Of a stretch of DNA of 41,923 bases, positions 1-9,301 are shown piece by piece. The stretch comes from Cellulomonas iranensis NBRC 101100 = JCM 18110. GTDB lineage: Bacteria; Actinomycetota; Actinomycetes; Actinomycetales; Cellulomonadaceae. The stretch is from positions 1 through 41,923 of the forward strand of contig NZ_BCRB01000029.1 in the NCBI RefSeq assembly GCF_001552375.1. The letters are read 5' to 3'. The position numbers and the translations under genes are program-made. Below the pieces are notes generated by a model. It did not search any database and had not been told where the DNA came from. It saw nothing but the letters and a program-made list of their open reading frames with translations. Every line of letters starts with the position of its first letter. Position 1 is the stretch's first letter.

Positions 1-23
1 GGGCCGACCTCGTCGGTCGGCCC
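1..23 (-). terminator. GC hairpin downstream of the App1-type phosphatase gene
   Basis: Perfect 8-bp inverted repeat GGGCCGAC/GTCGGCCC at 1-8 and 16-23 with a 7-nt loop, 28 nt past the stop of the minus-strand gene at 52. There is no T tract, as with the other hairpins in this window. It may be clipped by the window edge. Confidence 0.5.
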
Positions 24-51
24 CCGCGGGTCCACGGCTCGTCGGCCGAGG

Positions 52-1251
52 TCAGTCCACCAGCCCTGCCTCGCGCGCCCGGGCCAGCAGCTCCTCGCCG
101 TCGGCCCCCTGCAGCAGCACGACCCCCGGGGCGTCGGCGCTCTCCTCGGACTCCTCCTGCTGCGCCGTCGCCCCGGGCAGACCGTGCGACAGCACGTGCT
201 CGGCGGCCGTGAGCTGCCGGATCAGCACGCCCGCGACGCGGTCGCGGTGGTGCTCGACGGCGCCTGCGTAGATCTGCGGGTCGTGCTGGCCGTCGTCGCC
301 CACGAGCAGCCAGCGCACCTGCGGCAGCTCGGCGAACAGCCGTCGCAGCTGCGTGACCTTGTGCCGCTGCCCGCTGCGGAACACGCCCGTGTTGGTGGGG
401 CCCCAGTCCGTCAGCAGCAGCGGACCGGCGGGGTAGTCGTGCCGGCGCAGGAAGCGGCCGATCGCGGGCGCGGCGTTCCACGCCCCGGTCGACAGGTACA
501 CCACGGGGGAGTCGGGGCGCGTCGCGCGCAGCTCGTGGTAGAGCCGCGCCATGCCGGGCACGGCCTCGCGCGCGTTCTCGTGCCGCACGAACTGGTTCCA
601 CGCCGCGACCAGCGGACGTGGCAGTCGCGTGACCATGACGGTGTCGTCGACGTCGCTGACGATCCCGACGGTGGGCTCGGGCCCGACGACCACCACGCGT
701 GCGGTCGTGCGCGCGTCGTCGATCGACGTCAGGGTGACGTCGTGCCACCCGGGTGCGAGGTCGGCCTCGACGACCGCGTCGAGGTAGCCGCCGCGGTCGG
801 TCGTGAGGCGGTGCGTGCGGCCGCCGACGGTCACCTCGACGGGCGCACCGGCGACCGACGCCGTGAAGAACGACCGCCACCCGCGCACCGAGGGCGCGGG
901 ACGCTCGCCGGCCTGCGCCGCACCGCCCGCGTCGGGCAGGTCGCGCTCGTGCACCTGCGGGGACGCGAGCAGCGTGCGCGCGAGCACGCGCACACGCCCC
1001 GCGGTGCCGTAGCCCACGAAGCCGACGATGCGCACCGTCCAGCCGCGGCGGCGCAGAACGCCCGCGAGCGCGGCGTCGAACCTGTCCTCGAGGCGTGCCG
1101 CGAGGTGCGGGCGCCGCACGGGCGAGCCGTCGGGGTTCTCCAGGGGTGGCGTGACGCGGCCCGTACGCAGGCCGTCCCCGCCGGGCGTCGTGGCCCGGGC
1201 GGGGACGGGAGCTGCGGTGGGCGGCGCCGCCGAGCGGTGCCGTGCCGTCAC
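52..1251 (-). CDS. App1-type (DUF2183) phosphatidate phosphatase-like protein
   Basis: The protein is 399 aa. The C-terminal half matches the App1 / DUF2183 family of HAD-like phosphatases. The signature GIVSDVDDTVMVTRLPRP places the DxDxT nucleophile motif at residues 200-204, followed by PVVYLSTGAWN and LVGDDGQHDPQIY. These resemble the later HAD motifs, with GDDGQHDP as the acidic pair. The yeast family member dephosphorylates phosphatidate, but bacterial substrates are mostly untested. Residues 125-190 look like a beta-rich domain before the catalytic part, and the first 45 residues are Pro/Ala-rich and probably disordered. The GTG start at 1251 overlaps the Dps stop in a GTGA arrangement, which suggests translational coupling with Dps. 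No signal peptide or membrane segment is evident. Family call fairly sure; substrate unknown. Confidence 0.8.
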   Translation of the reverse strand: MTARHRSAAPPTAAPVPARATTPGGDGLRTGRVTPPLENPDGSPVRRPHLAARLEDRFDAALAGVLRRRGWTVRIVGFVGYGTAGRVRVLARTLLASPQVHERDLPDAGGAAQAGERPAPSVRGWRSFFTASVAGAPVEVTVGGRTHRLTTDRGGYLDAVVEADLAPGWHDVTLTSIDDARTTARVVVVGPEPTVGIVSDVDDTVMVTRLPRPLVAAWNQFVRHENAREAVPGMARLYHELRATRPDSPVVYLSTGAWNAAPAIGRFLRRHDYPAGPLLLTDWGPTNTGVFRSGQRHKVTQLRRLFAELPQVRWLLVGDDGQHDPQIYAGAVEHHRDRVAGVLIRQLTAAEHVLSHGLPGATAQQEESEESADAPGVVLLQGADGEELLARAREAGLVD

Positions 1252-1820
1252 GGTGCCGTGCGAGCGGCCGACGCGGCGGCCTGCGCCGCGCCTTCCTCGG
1301 TGCTCTCGCCGTCGGTCGACAGCGCGCCGCCCGAGGACTCGAGGTGCGCGCGGACGAACCAGTGGAACAGCTCGAGCTCGTGCAGGTGCCCGACCAGCAG
1401 GTCGTTGGTGACGGTGTCGAGCTCCTCCGTCGCGGCGGCGGCCTCGCGGTGGTCGGTGATGACGCCGACGTAGACCTCGTCGAGCGCGCCGAGGTGCTCG
1501 GTCGTGCTGGCGCGGCCGATCGAGTAGTCGTCCCACGTGCGGGCCTTCACGAGGGCGCCGGGCGTGCCGACGGGCGCGACGCCGAGCGTCGCGATGCGCT
1601 CGGCGATCGCGTCGACCATGAGGCGCACGGCGTCGACCTGCGGGTCGAGCATCTCGTGCACCGCGATGAAGTGCGGGCCGACGACGTTCCAGTGGATGTG
1701 CTTGAGGGTCAGCGCGAGGTCGTTGAGCGCGTTGAGGCGTCCCTGCAGGATCTCCGCCACCTTCGCGCCGTCCTCGGGGGTGAGCGACGGGACGGTGTAC
1801 TTCGGCAGATCGCGGGCCAT
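1248..1820 (-). CDS. dps: Dps family DNA-protecting ferritin-like protein
   Basis: The 190-aa protein belongs to the Dps/ferritin-like family, which forms dodecamers that oxidise Fe(II) with peroxide and protect DNA. The ferroxidase-site segment is visible as LKHIHWNVVGPHFIAVHEMLDPQVD: the His, the W-N-V-G-PHF pattern and the downstream Asp/Glu residues are typical. A second helix pair contains the HLHELELFHWFVRAHLES segment. The C-terminal 25 residues are an acidic and Ala-rich tail. ATG was chosen because AAGGAG lies 3-8 nt upstream (minus strand, about 1824-1830) and MARDLPKYTVPSL is a typical actinobacterial Dps beginning. The gene is followed by the App1-type gene with a 4-nt overlap. 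The pairing with repair genes upstream fits a stress-protection role. Confidence 0.93.
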   Translation of the reverse strand: MARDLPKYTVPSLTPEDGAKVAEILQGRLNALNDLALTLKHIHWNVVGPHFIAVHEMLDPQVDAVRLMVDAIAERIATLGVAPVGTPGALVKARTWDDYSIGRASTTEHLGALDEVYVGVITDHREAAAATEELDTVTNDLLVGHLHELELFHWFVRAHLESSGGALSTDGESTEEGAAQAAASAARTAP

Positions 1821-1843
1821 GTCCACTCCTTCACGTGCGGGTA

Positions 1844-1860
1844 CGGGCCGCTGCGGCCCG
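1844..1860. terminator. Short hairpin between the ligase and dps genes
   Basis: CGGGCCG/CGGCCCG, 7-bp stem with 3-nt loop, in the 117-bp gap between the ligase stop and the dps start. It could end ligase transcription or sit in the dps leader. No other element is evident in this gap. Confidence 0.3.
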
Positions 1861-1937
1861 GGTGACGTCCACGCTGCCAGCACCGACGCGGCCTCGCCAT
1901 CCGAGAGCGGCGCGTCGCGGCGTGGGTGCGCGGTCGC

Positions 1938-2873
1938 TCACTCCTGCTCCCACGGGTCGGGCGTCGTGTCGGTGCGCAGGCCCCGCACGACGGGCTGACG
2001 CAGCCGGCCCGACGGCGTGCGCACGAGGTACCGGGTGTCGACCAGGACGACGGGCTCGACCCACACGGTGCCGCGCGCGTCGACCGGTGGCACGGGGTCG
2101 GCGAACGGGCTGGTGGCGCGCTCGTGGGTCTGCAGCACGGTGCGCAGGCCGCGGGCTCCCAGCACCGTGAGGCCGGACCCGGCGCGCCCGAGGTACCGCA
2201 GGTCGCCCGCGGCGTCGGGTGCGCCGAGCAGCACGGCGCCGAGGTGACCGGTGCCGGTGGACTGCGGGCGCCAGCCGCCGACGAGCGCGGTGCGGGTGCG
2301 GCGGTGCGCGGCCTTGACCCAGTCCGCCGAGCGGCGCCCGGCACGGTAGGGCGCGTCGCGGCGCTTGGCGACGACGCCCTCGAGCCCGTGCGCGCGGGTG
2401 ACCTGCCACAGGTCGTCGCCGTCGTCGTACCAGGGGGAGGCCTGCACGTGGTCGGGCAGGTCGAGCGCGTCGAGCACGGCGCGGCGCGTCTCGAGGGGCA
2501 GCGGCGCGAGGTCGTGGCCGTCGCGGCGCAGGACGTCGAACACGAGGTAGGTCACGGGCCGGGCGGCGGCGAGCGCGGCGGCGCGGCGCGGCTCGCGCAC
2601 GTGCATGCGCTCGGCGAGGGCCGCGAAGGACGGGACGCCCGCGTCGAGGAGCACGACCTCGCCATCGAGGAGCACGTCGCCGAGGTCCGCGAGCGCCGCG
2701 AGCTCGGGGTAGGCGGGCGTGACGTCGCGGCCGTTGCGGCTCGTGAGGTGCAGCGTGCCGTCGCGGACGTCGGCGAGGACCCGGACGCCGTCCCACTTGA
2801 CCTCGAACACCCACGCTGCGCCCCGCGGCAGCGCGGTGCCTCTCGGCGCTGGGGTGGCGAGCATGGGCTCCAC
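1938..2873 (-). CDS. Stand-alone ATP-dependent DNA ligase (LigD ligase-domain type)
   Basis: This 311-aa protein is the ligase part of bacterial non-homologous end joining (NHEJ). Motif I is in FEVKWDGVRVLAD, with Lys26 the expected AMP-accepting residue. Later nucleotidyltransferase motifs are LLDGEVVLLD, YLVFDVLRRDG, GLEGVVAKRRDAPY and DWVKAAHRR, the last being motif V. The last third is the OB-fold. There is no polymerase/primase or phosphoesterase domain, so it is not a full three-domain LigD; those activities would have to be encoded elsewhere. MEPMLATPAP is the normal start of this family. It is divergent from ku with 86 bp between, so one promoter region may serve both genes. Confidence 0.9.
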   Translation of the reverse strand: MEPMLATPAPRGTALPRGAAWVFEVKWDGVRVLADVRDGTLHLTSRNGRDVTPAYPELAALADLGDVLLDGEVVLLDAGVPSFAALAERMHVREPRRAAALAAARPVTYLVFDVLRRDGHDLAPLPLETRRAVLDALDLPDHVQASPWYDDGDDLWQVTRAHGLEGVVAKRRDAPYRAGRRSADWVKAAHRRTRTALVGGWRPQSTGTGHLGAVLLGAPDAAGDLRYLGRAGSGLTVLGARGLRTVLQTHERATSPFADPVPPVDARGTVWVEPVVLVDTRYLVRTPSGRLRQPVVRGLRTDTTPDPWEQE

Positions 2874-2959
2874 GGGTCCATCCTGCCCGGGGACGGTGCT
2901 GCGGGCGCGGTGTGCGCCCAGGTGCGGCGCTGCACGGGCGGCGACGAGGAGGACGTGGC

Positions 2960-4042
2960 GTGCGGGCGATCTGGAAGGGCGCCGTGGCCTTCGGCCTGGT
3001 GAACGTGCCGGTGCGGCTGTACGCCGCGACGGGGGAGCACGAGGTGCGGCTGCACCAGGTGCACCGCGAGGACGGTGGCCGCATCCGCTACCGCAAGGTC
3101 TGCAGCCTGGACGGCGAGCAGGTCGAGTGGGCCGACATCGCGAAGGGGTACGAGACCGAGGACGGTGAGCTGGTCGTGCTCACGGACGAGGACTTCGACC
3201 AGCTGCCGCTGTCGACCGAGCGCGAGATCGAGGTGCTGGAGTTCGTGCCGGCCGAGCAGGTCGACCCGATCCTGCTGCAGAAGACGTACTACCTGGAGCC
3301 GGACCGCACGGCGGCGAAGCCGTACGCGCTGCTGCGCGGTGCGCTCGAGCAGACGGACCGCGTCGCGGTGGTGAAGGTCGCGATCCGGCAGCGCGAGTCG
3401 ATGGCGGTGCTGCGCGTGCGGGACAAGGTCATCGTGCTGCAGACGCTGCTGTGGCCGGACGAGGTGCGCGAGGCCGACTTCCCGGTGCTCGACGACGACG
3501 TGAGCGTGCGCCCGCAGGAGCTGACGATGGCGTCGTCGCTCGTGGAGTCGCTCGCGGCCGACTTCGACCCGTCGCAGTACGAGGACGCGTACGTCACGGC
3601 CCTCGAGGAGCTCATCGCGGCGAAGGTGTCGTCGGGGGACACGCGGGCCCCCGCGGCGCCGCCGGAGGAGGAGGGCTCGTCCGAGGGCGGGGCGGAGGTC
3701 GTGGACCTGCTGGCGGCGCTGCAGCGGTCGGTCGACAAGGCGCGTGCCGCGCGCGGCGAGGACGCGGACGAGGGCTCGGCGGGTGCGGGCGCGGGTTCGC
3801 AGAAGTCGTCGAGGCGGTCGGCGTCGACGGCGCGCGGCGCGACGGGCGGCGCGGCGAAGGGCCGCGCGAGCACGTCGTCGTCATCCACCGCGAAGGGCAC
3901 GGCGAAGGGCGCGGCGAAGGACGCGCCCGCGAGCAAGGCGCCCGCGAAGAAGACCGCGGCGAAGAAGGCGCCGGCGAAGAAGTCCGCCGACGACGGGGAC
4001 GCGACCCCCGCGCGCCGCAAGGCACGCAGCAAGGCCTCGTGA
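2960..4042 (+). CDS. ku: Ku, NHEJ DNA end-binding protein
   Basis: The 360-aa protein is a bacterial Ku homodimer subunit that threads onto double-strand ends and recruits the LigD-type ligase. The GTG start at 2960 is supported by GAGGAGG at 2945-2952 and by the family hallmark beginning V-R-A-I-W-K-G-A-V-A-F-G-L-V-N-V-P-V. The core domain covers residues 1 to about 255 (for example KTYYLEPD, KPYALL and ELTMASSLVESL). After residue 260 comes a Glu/Asp-rich segment, then a long Lys/Ala/Pro tail with AKK and PAKK repeats (about 290-360). Such lysine tails are known to aid DNA binding and ring sliding. The tail is long for the family. Ku is divergent from its ligase and followed 7 bp later by a PHP-domain gene. 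Confidence 0.96.
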   Translation: MRAIWKGAVAFGLVNVPVRLYAATGEHEVRLHQVHREDGGRIRYRKVCSLDGEQVEWADIAKGYETEDGELVVLTDEDFDQLPLSTEREIEVLEFVPAEQVDPILLQKTYYLEPDRTAAKPYALLRGALEQTDRVAVVKVAIRQRESMAVLRVRDKVIVLQTLLWPDEVREADFPVLDDDVSVRPQELTMASSLVESLAADFDPSQYEDAYVTALEELIAAKVSSGDTRAPAAPPEEEGSSEGGAEVVDLLAALQRSVDKARAARGEDADEGSAGAGAGSQKSSRRSASTARGATGGAAKGRASTSSSSTAKGTAKGAAKDAPASKAPAKKTAAKKAPAKKSADDGDATPARRKARSKAS

Positions 4043-4049
4043 CGACGTC

Positions 4050-5096
4050 GTGACGGACGACGACCCGCACGGTCGCGTCGCCGACGCGGTCGCGACGCTG
4101 CGGCGCGTCGCGCTCCTGCTCGAGCGCGCGCAGGCGAGCGGCTACCGCTCGGAGGCCTACCGCACGGCGGCGCGCACGGTCGAGGCGCAGCCCGCCGACC
4201 GCGTCGCCGCGCTGGCGGACGCGGGCTCGCTCACCGACCTGCCGGGCGTCGGGGCCACGACCGCCGACGTCGTCGCACGCGTGCTCGCGGGCCGCGACGT
4301 CCCGACGCTCGACGAGCTCGAGGCGCAGGCCCGGGCCGCCGACGACGCACTGCCGGACGCCGCGGCCCGGCTGCACGGTGCGCTGCGCGGCGACCTGCAC
4401 ACGCACACCGAGGCGAGCGACGGCTCGGCGCCCGTGCAGGAGATGGTGCTGGCGGCCCTCGAGCTGGGGCGCGAGTACGTCGCGGTCACCGACCACTCGC
4501 CGCGCCTCACGGTCGCCCACGGGCTCAGCGCCGCACGCCTGCGGGCCCAGCTCGACCAGCTCGCCGCGCTGCGCCCCGCGGTCGCGCCGTTCGAGGTGCT
4601 GAGCGGCATCGAGGTCGACGTCCTCGACGACGGCACGCTCGACCAGGACCCCGACCTGCTCGACGAGCTCGACGTGGTCGTCGCGTCGGTGCACTCGAAG
4701 CTCCGCATGGACCGTGACGCGATGACGCGCCGCATGCTCGCCGCGGTGCGGGACCCGCGCACCGACGTGCTCGGGCACTGCACGGGCCGCCGCCTGACCG
4801 GGCGCCCGCGGCCGCCCAGCGACTTCGACGCCCGTGCGGTGTTCGACGCGTGCGCCGAGCACGGCGTCGCCGTCGAGATCAACAGCCGGCCCGACCGGCT
4901 CGACCCGCCGCACGCGCTGCTGCAGGTCGCCGTCGACGCGGGCTGCGAGTTCACGATCGACTCCGACGCGCACGCCCCCGGGCAGCTCGACTGGCTCCGC
5001 GCGGGCTGCGAGCGCGCCGCCGCGCACGGCATCGGACCCGAGCGCGTCGTGACGACGCGCAGCGCGCAGGAGGTCCGCGCGCGGGGCCGACGTTGA
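4050..5096 (+). CDS. PolX-like protein with HhH and PHP domains but no polymerase palm
   Basis: The protein is 348 aa from a GTG at 4050. Residues 1-95 resemble the 8-kDa, helix-hairpin-helix part of DNA polymerase X: SGYRSEAYRTAARTVEA, then LTDLPGVGATTADVVARVL as the HhH. Residues 113-335 are a PHP metal-dependent phosphoesterase domain with GDLHTHTEASDG, VAVTDHS, GIEVDVLDDG, VVASVHSK, GHCTGR and FTIDSDAHAP, so the metal-binding His and Asp residues appear intact. The nucleotidyltransferase (palm and fingers) region found between these domains in bacterial PolX is absent. It is therefore probably a 3'-5' exonuclease or end-processing enzyme rather than a polymerase. It begins 7 bp after ku, so it is very likely cotranscribed and may trim ends in NHEJ. 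That role is inferred from position. Confidence 0.85.
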   Translation: MTDDDPHGRVADAVATLRRVALLLERAQASGYRSEAYRTAARTVEAQPADRVAALADAGSLTDLPGVGATTADVVARVLAGRDVPTLDELEAQARAADDALPDAAARLHGALRGDLHTHTEASDGSAPVQEMVLAALELGREYVAVTDHSPRLTVAHGLSAARLRAQLDQLAALRPAVAPFEVLSGIEVDVLDDGTLDQDPDLLDELDVVVASVHSKLRMDRDAMTRRMLAAVRDPRTDVLGHCTGRRLTGRPRPPSDFDARAVFDACAEHGVAVEINSRPDRLDPPHALLQVAVDAGCEFTIDSDAHAPGQLDWLRAGCERAAAHGIGPERVVTTRSAQEVRARGRR

Positions 5097-5139
5097 CGCG
5101 ACACGCCCGTCGCGGTGCGCCGAGCGGGCTCCGCGCCGT

Positions 5140-5145
5140 TAGGGT
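5140..5145 (+). promoter_or_regulatory. -10 element of the HU gene, with an 80-nt leader
   Basis: TAGGGT at 5140-5145 in CGTTAGGGTCGG is a good actinobacterial -10; no convincing -35 is visible. The leader to 5232 carries a 7-bp hairpin GCCCCGG/CCGGGGC (5179-5185 and 5197-5203), then the ribosome site AAGGAG at 5219-5224. Confidence 0.5.
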
Positions 5146-5232
5146 CGGAGGCCGTGCGCACGCGCGTCGTGCGGCACCGCCCCGGCCGGTGATCGACCGG
5201 GGCAGCGAACCGAGTACCAAGGAGCACCCGAC

Positions 5233-5514
5233 GTGAGCGTCAACCGCACCGAGCTCGTCCAGGCCGTCGCGGCCAAGGCCGGCCTGACCAACACCGACGC
5301 CGACAAGGCCCTCAAGGCCTTCCAGGAGGTCGTCGTGGAGCAGCTCGCCGCCGGTGGCGGCGTGTCCATCCCCGGCTTCCTCGCGGTGGCCAGCGCGGAC
5401 CGCGCCGCCCGCACGGGTGTCAACCCGCAGACCGGCGAGAAGCTCGAGATCCCGGCGGGTCACCGCGTGAAGATCACCGCGGGCAGCGCCCTCAAGCGCG
5501 CCGTCCAGGGCTGA
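5233..5514 (+). CDS. hup: HU family histone-like DNA-binding protein
   Basis: The 93-aa protein is the normal length for the short HU/IHF family, without the Lys/Ala tail of mycobacterial HupB. It begins VNRTELVQAVAAKAG and contains the N-terminal helix pair, the GGGVSIPGFLAVASADRAARTG strand segment, and NPQTGEKLEIPAGHRVKITAGSALKRAV, the signature DNA-clamp and C-terminal helix. The DNA-binding arm reads ARTGVNPQTGEKL, with the proline that intercalates in DNA. The GTG start is preceded by AAGGAG 8 nt upstream. The gene has its own -10 and terminator, so it is monocistronic. Role: nucleoid compaction and DNA bending. Confidence 0.96.
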   Translation: MSVNRTELVQAVAAKAGLTNTDADKALKAFQEVVVEQLAAGGGVSIPGFLAVASADRAARTGVNPQTGEKLEIPAGHRVKITAGSALKRAVQG

Positions 5515-5525
5515 CGCACGCCCCT

Positions 5526-5560
5526 GACGCCCCGGTCCGCCGCGCGCGGGCCGGGGCGTC
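5526..5560. terminator. Shared bidirectional terminator between HU and the DUF6328 gene
   Basis: Perfect 10-bp stem GACGCCCCGG/CCGGGGCGTC (5526-5535 and 5551-5560), placed 12 nt after the HU stop and 41 nt from the convergent gene's stop. No T tract. Confidence 0.65.
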
Positions 5561-5601
5561 GTCGCGTCCGGGCCCGGTCGCCCGGGTCGTCGGCGGCGAC
5601 G

Positions 5602-6156
5602 TCAGGCCCGGTGGTCGCCTCCGGGTCGCGCCTCGGGGTCGTCGTCGGCGCGGCGCGCGATGACGTGCGGCAGCACGACCCACGCGAGCGTGATGACGAC
5701 CACGAGCACGCCCGCGGACACCCGGCCCGCCGTGCGCGTGAGCACGACGTCGAACAGCAGCATGACCGCACCCGTGAGCACGAGCGCGAGGGCCGCGAGG
5801 CCGCCGCGCGCGAACCGGTGGCCCGCGTCGACGAGCTGCGGCTTGAGGCGGCGGCGGAACAGCAGCCGGTGCAGCGACACGGGCGCGATGATCAGCACGG
5901 TCGCGAGCGCCGCGAGCACGACCAGCACGAGGTACAGGTCGCGCTGGTACGCGTCGAGGTCGGCGAACCCCGACTGGAACGGGATGGTCAGCAGGAACCC
6001 GGTGAGGATCTGCGCACCGGTCTGCGTCACGCGCAGCTCCTGGAGCAGCTCGTCCCAGTTGCGGTCCATGCGCTCGGTGTAGGTCTCGTGCCGGCCGTCG
6101 CCGGGGACGTCCGCGTCCGGGTCGGGACGGGGGTCGTCGGGGGCCGTGCGGGTCAT
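5602..6156 (-). CDS. DUF6328 family four-helix membrane protein
   Basis: The 184-aa protein has an acidic, Pro-rich N-terminus (about residues 1-25). It is followed by a conserved cytoplasmic segment ETYTERMDRNWDELLQELRV and TQTGAQILTGFLLTIPFQ, which I recognise from the actinobacterial DUF6328 family. Membrane segments are visible near residues 50-62, 75-95, 115-135 and 142-160. A basic loop RLLFRRRLKPQLVDAGHRFA separates helices 2 and 3. ATG at 6156 was chosen over an upstream ATG because GGAGGA lies just before it. The gene is convergent with HU and divergent from threonine aldolase. The function of the family is not known. Confidence 0.8.
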   Translation of the reverse strand: MTRTAPDDPRPDPDADVPGDGRHETYTERMDRNWDELLQELRVTQTGAQILTGFLLTIPFQSGFADLDAYQRDLYLVLVVLAALATVLIIAPVSLHRLLFRRRLKPQLVDAGHRFARGGLAALALVLTGAVMLLFDVVLTRTAGRVSAGVLVVVITLAWVVLPHVIARRADDDPEARPGGDHRA

Positions 6157-6260
6157 GCCGTCCTCCTGCGCTGCGTCGGGCTGCACGGATCATGCCCGCG
6201 CCGTCCCGGCGGCGCACGACGAGCGCCGGACCACGCGTCCGCGTCGGCGAGACTGGTGCC

Positions 6261-7307
6261 GTGACCGACCCGCAGCCCGCCCGCCACTTCGCCTCCGACA
6301 ACTACGCGGGGGTGCACCCCGAGGTCCTCGACGCGATCGTCGCCGCCAACGTCGGGCACGTCCCCGCGTACGGCGACGACCCCTGGACCGAGCGCCTGCA
6401 GGACGTCGTGCGGGGTCACCTCGGCGAGTCGGCCACCGCGTACCCGGTGCTCAACGGCACGGGTGCCAACGTCGTCGCGCTGCAGGCGATGCTGCCGCGC
6501 TGGGGTGCGGTCGTGTGCACCGAGGCCGCGCACGTGCAGAACGACGAGAACGCGGCGCCGGAGCGCGTCGGCGGCCTCAAGCTGCTCACGGTCCCCGCAC
6601 CCGACGGACGCCTGACGCCCGAGCTCGTCGAGCGGCAGGCGTGGGGCTTCGGCGACGTGCACCGCGCGCAGCCGGGCGTCGTGTCGCTCACGCAGTCCAC
6701 CGAGCTCGGCACGGTGTACACGCCCGACCAGGTGCGCGCGCTGTGCGACCAGGCCCACGCGCTCGGCATGCGCGTGCACGTCGACGGTGCGCGGCTCGCG
6801 AACGCGGCTGCGAGCCTCGGGCTGCCGCTGCGCGCGCTGACCACGGACTGCGGCGTCGACGTCGTGTCGCTCGGCGGCACCAAGAACGGGCTGCTGCTCG
6901 GCGAGGCCGTCGTCGTGCTCGACCCGGCCGCGGTCGACGGCGTGGGGTACCTGCGCAAGTCCGGCATGCAGCTCGCCTCGAAGATGCGGTTCGTGTCGGC
7001 GCAGCTCGTCGCGCTGCTCGAGGGCGACCTGTGGCTGCGCTCGGCCGCGCACGCCAACGCGATGGCCGCGCGCCTGCGCGCGGGCGTCGACGCGATCGGG
7101 ACCCTCGACGTCACGCAGCCCACCGAGGCGAACGCGGTGTTCGTCCGCCTGCCGGCCGCGGTCGCGGCCGAGCTGCGCCGCCGCTGGCGGTTCTACGACT
7201 GGGACCACGCCGACGGCACCGTGCGCCTCATGTGCGCGTTCGACACCACCGCGCAGGACGTCGACGACCTCCTCGCAGCGCTGCGGGACGCGCTCGCGCG
7301 CGCCTGA
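6261..7307 (+). CDS. ltaE: Low-specificity L-threonine aldolase (PLP, fold type I)
   Basis: The 348-aa enzyme splits L-threonine or L-allo-threonine into glycine and acetaldehyde using pyridoxal phosphate. It begins FASDNYAGVHPEVLDAI, the family's usual beginning, and carries AYGDDPWTERL, VLNGTGANVVAL, the PLP aspartate in HVDGARLANAA, and the Schiff-base lysine at about residue 208 in SLGGTKNGLL. The C-terminal small domain ends with MCAFDTTAQDVDDLLAAL. The GTG at 6261 was chosen because homologues begin close to the FASDN motif; an xAxxxT hexamer (GAGACT, 6249-6254) lies 6 nt before it, suggesting a leaderless start. The gene is monocistronic, ending in a strong hairpin. Confidence 0.93.
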   Translation: MTDPQPARHFASDNYAGVHPEVLDAIVAANVGHVPAYGDDPWTERLQDVVRGHLGESATAYPVLNGTGANVVALQAMLPRWGAVVCTEAAHVQNDENAAPERVGGLKLLTVPAPDGRLTPELVERQAWGFGDVHRAQPGVVSLTQSTELGTVYTPDQVRALCDQAHALGMRVHVDGARLANAAASLGLPLRALTTDCGVDVVSLGGTKNGLLLGEAVVVLDPAAVDGVGYLRKSGMQLASKMRFVSAQLVALLEGDLWLRSAAHANAMAARLRAGVDAIGTLDVTQPTEANAVFVRLPAAVAAELRRRWRFYDWDHADGTVRLMCAFDTTAQDVDDLLAALRDALARA

Positions 7308-7329
7308 GACCCGGCGCCCGGCCTCGCCG

Positions 7330-7376
7330 CGCGCGACGGCCCGCCACCCCGCGTGCAGGTGGCGGGCCGTCGCGCG
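7330..7376. terminator. 18-bp perfect hairpin between threonine aldolase and the GH5 cellulase
   Basis: Arms at 7330-7347 and 7359-7376 are exact reverse complements with an 11-nt loop. It sits 22 nt after the aldolase stop and 7 nt from the stop of the convergent cellulase gene, so it can serve both. No T tract. Confidence 0.75.
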
Positions 7377-7383
7377 TGCGTCG

Positions 7384-9168
<1,785 letters not shown>

Positions 9169-9229
9169 GGTTCTCCTGGGTGCGAGGAGCGGGTCGGGGG
9201 AGCGGGGCCGCCGGTGGCGGACCCGCCGC

Positions 9230-9265
9230 GAAGGGCCCTCCCGGAGCGGTCCGGGAGGGCCCTTC
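9230..9265 (-). terminator. 16-bp perfect hairpin after the GH6 gene
   Basis: Arms 9230-9245 and 9250-9265 are exact reverse complements around a GCGG loop. It lies 36 nt past the stop of the GH6 gene, between it and the GH5 gene, so it should insulate the two. Confidence 0.75.
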
Positions 9266-9301
9266 GTCGTCACGTCGGACGCGTCGGCGTCCGGGGGCTC
9301 G

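Noticed and set aside
184..1473. Long plus-strand reading frame opposite the App1-type and Dps genes
   Set aside because: Very high GC produces long antisense frames; the minus-strand proteins have clear families and ribosome sites.
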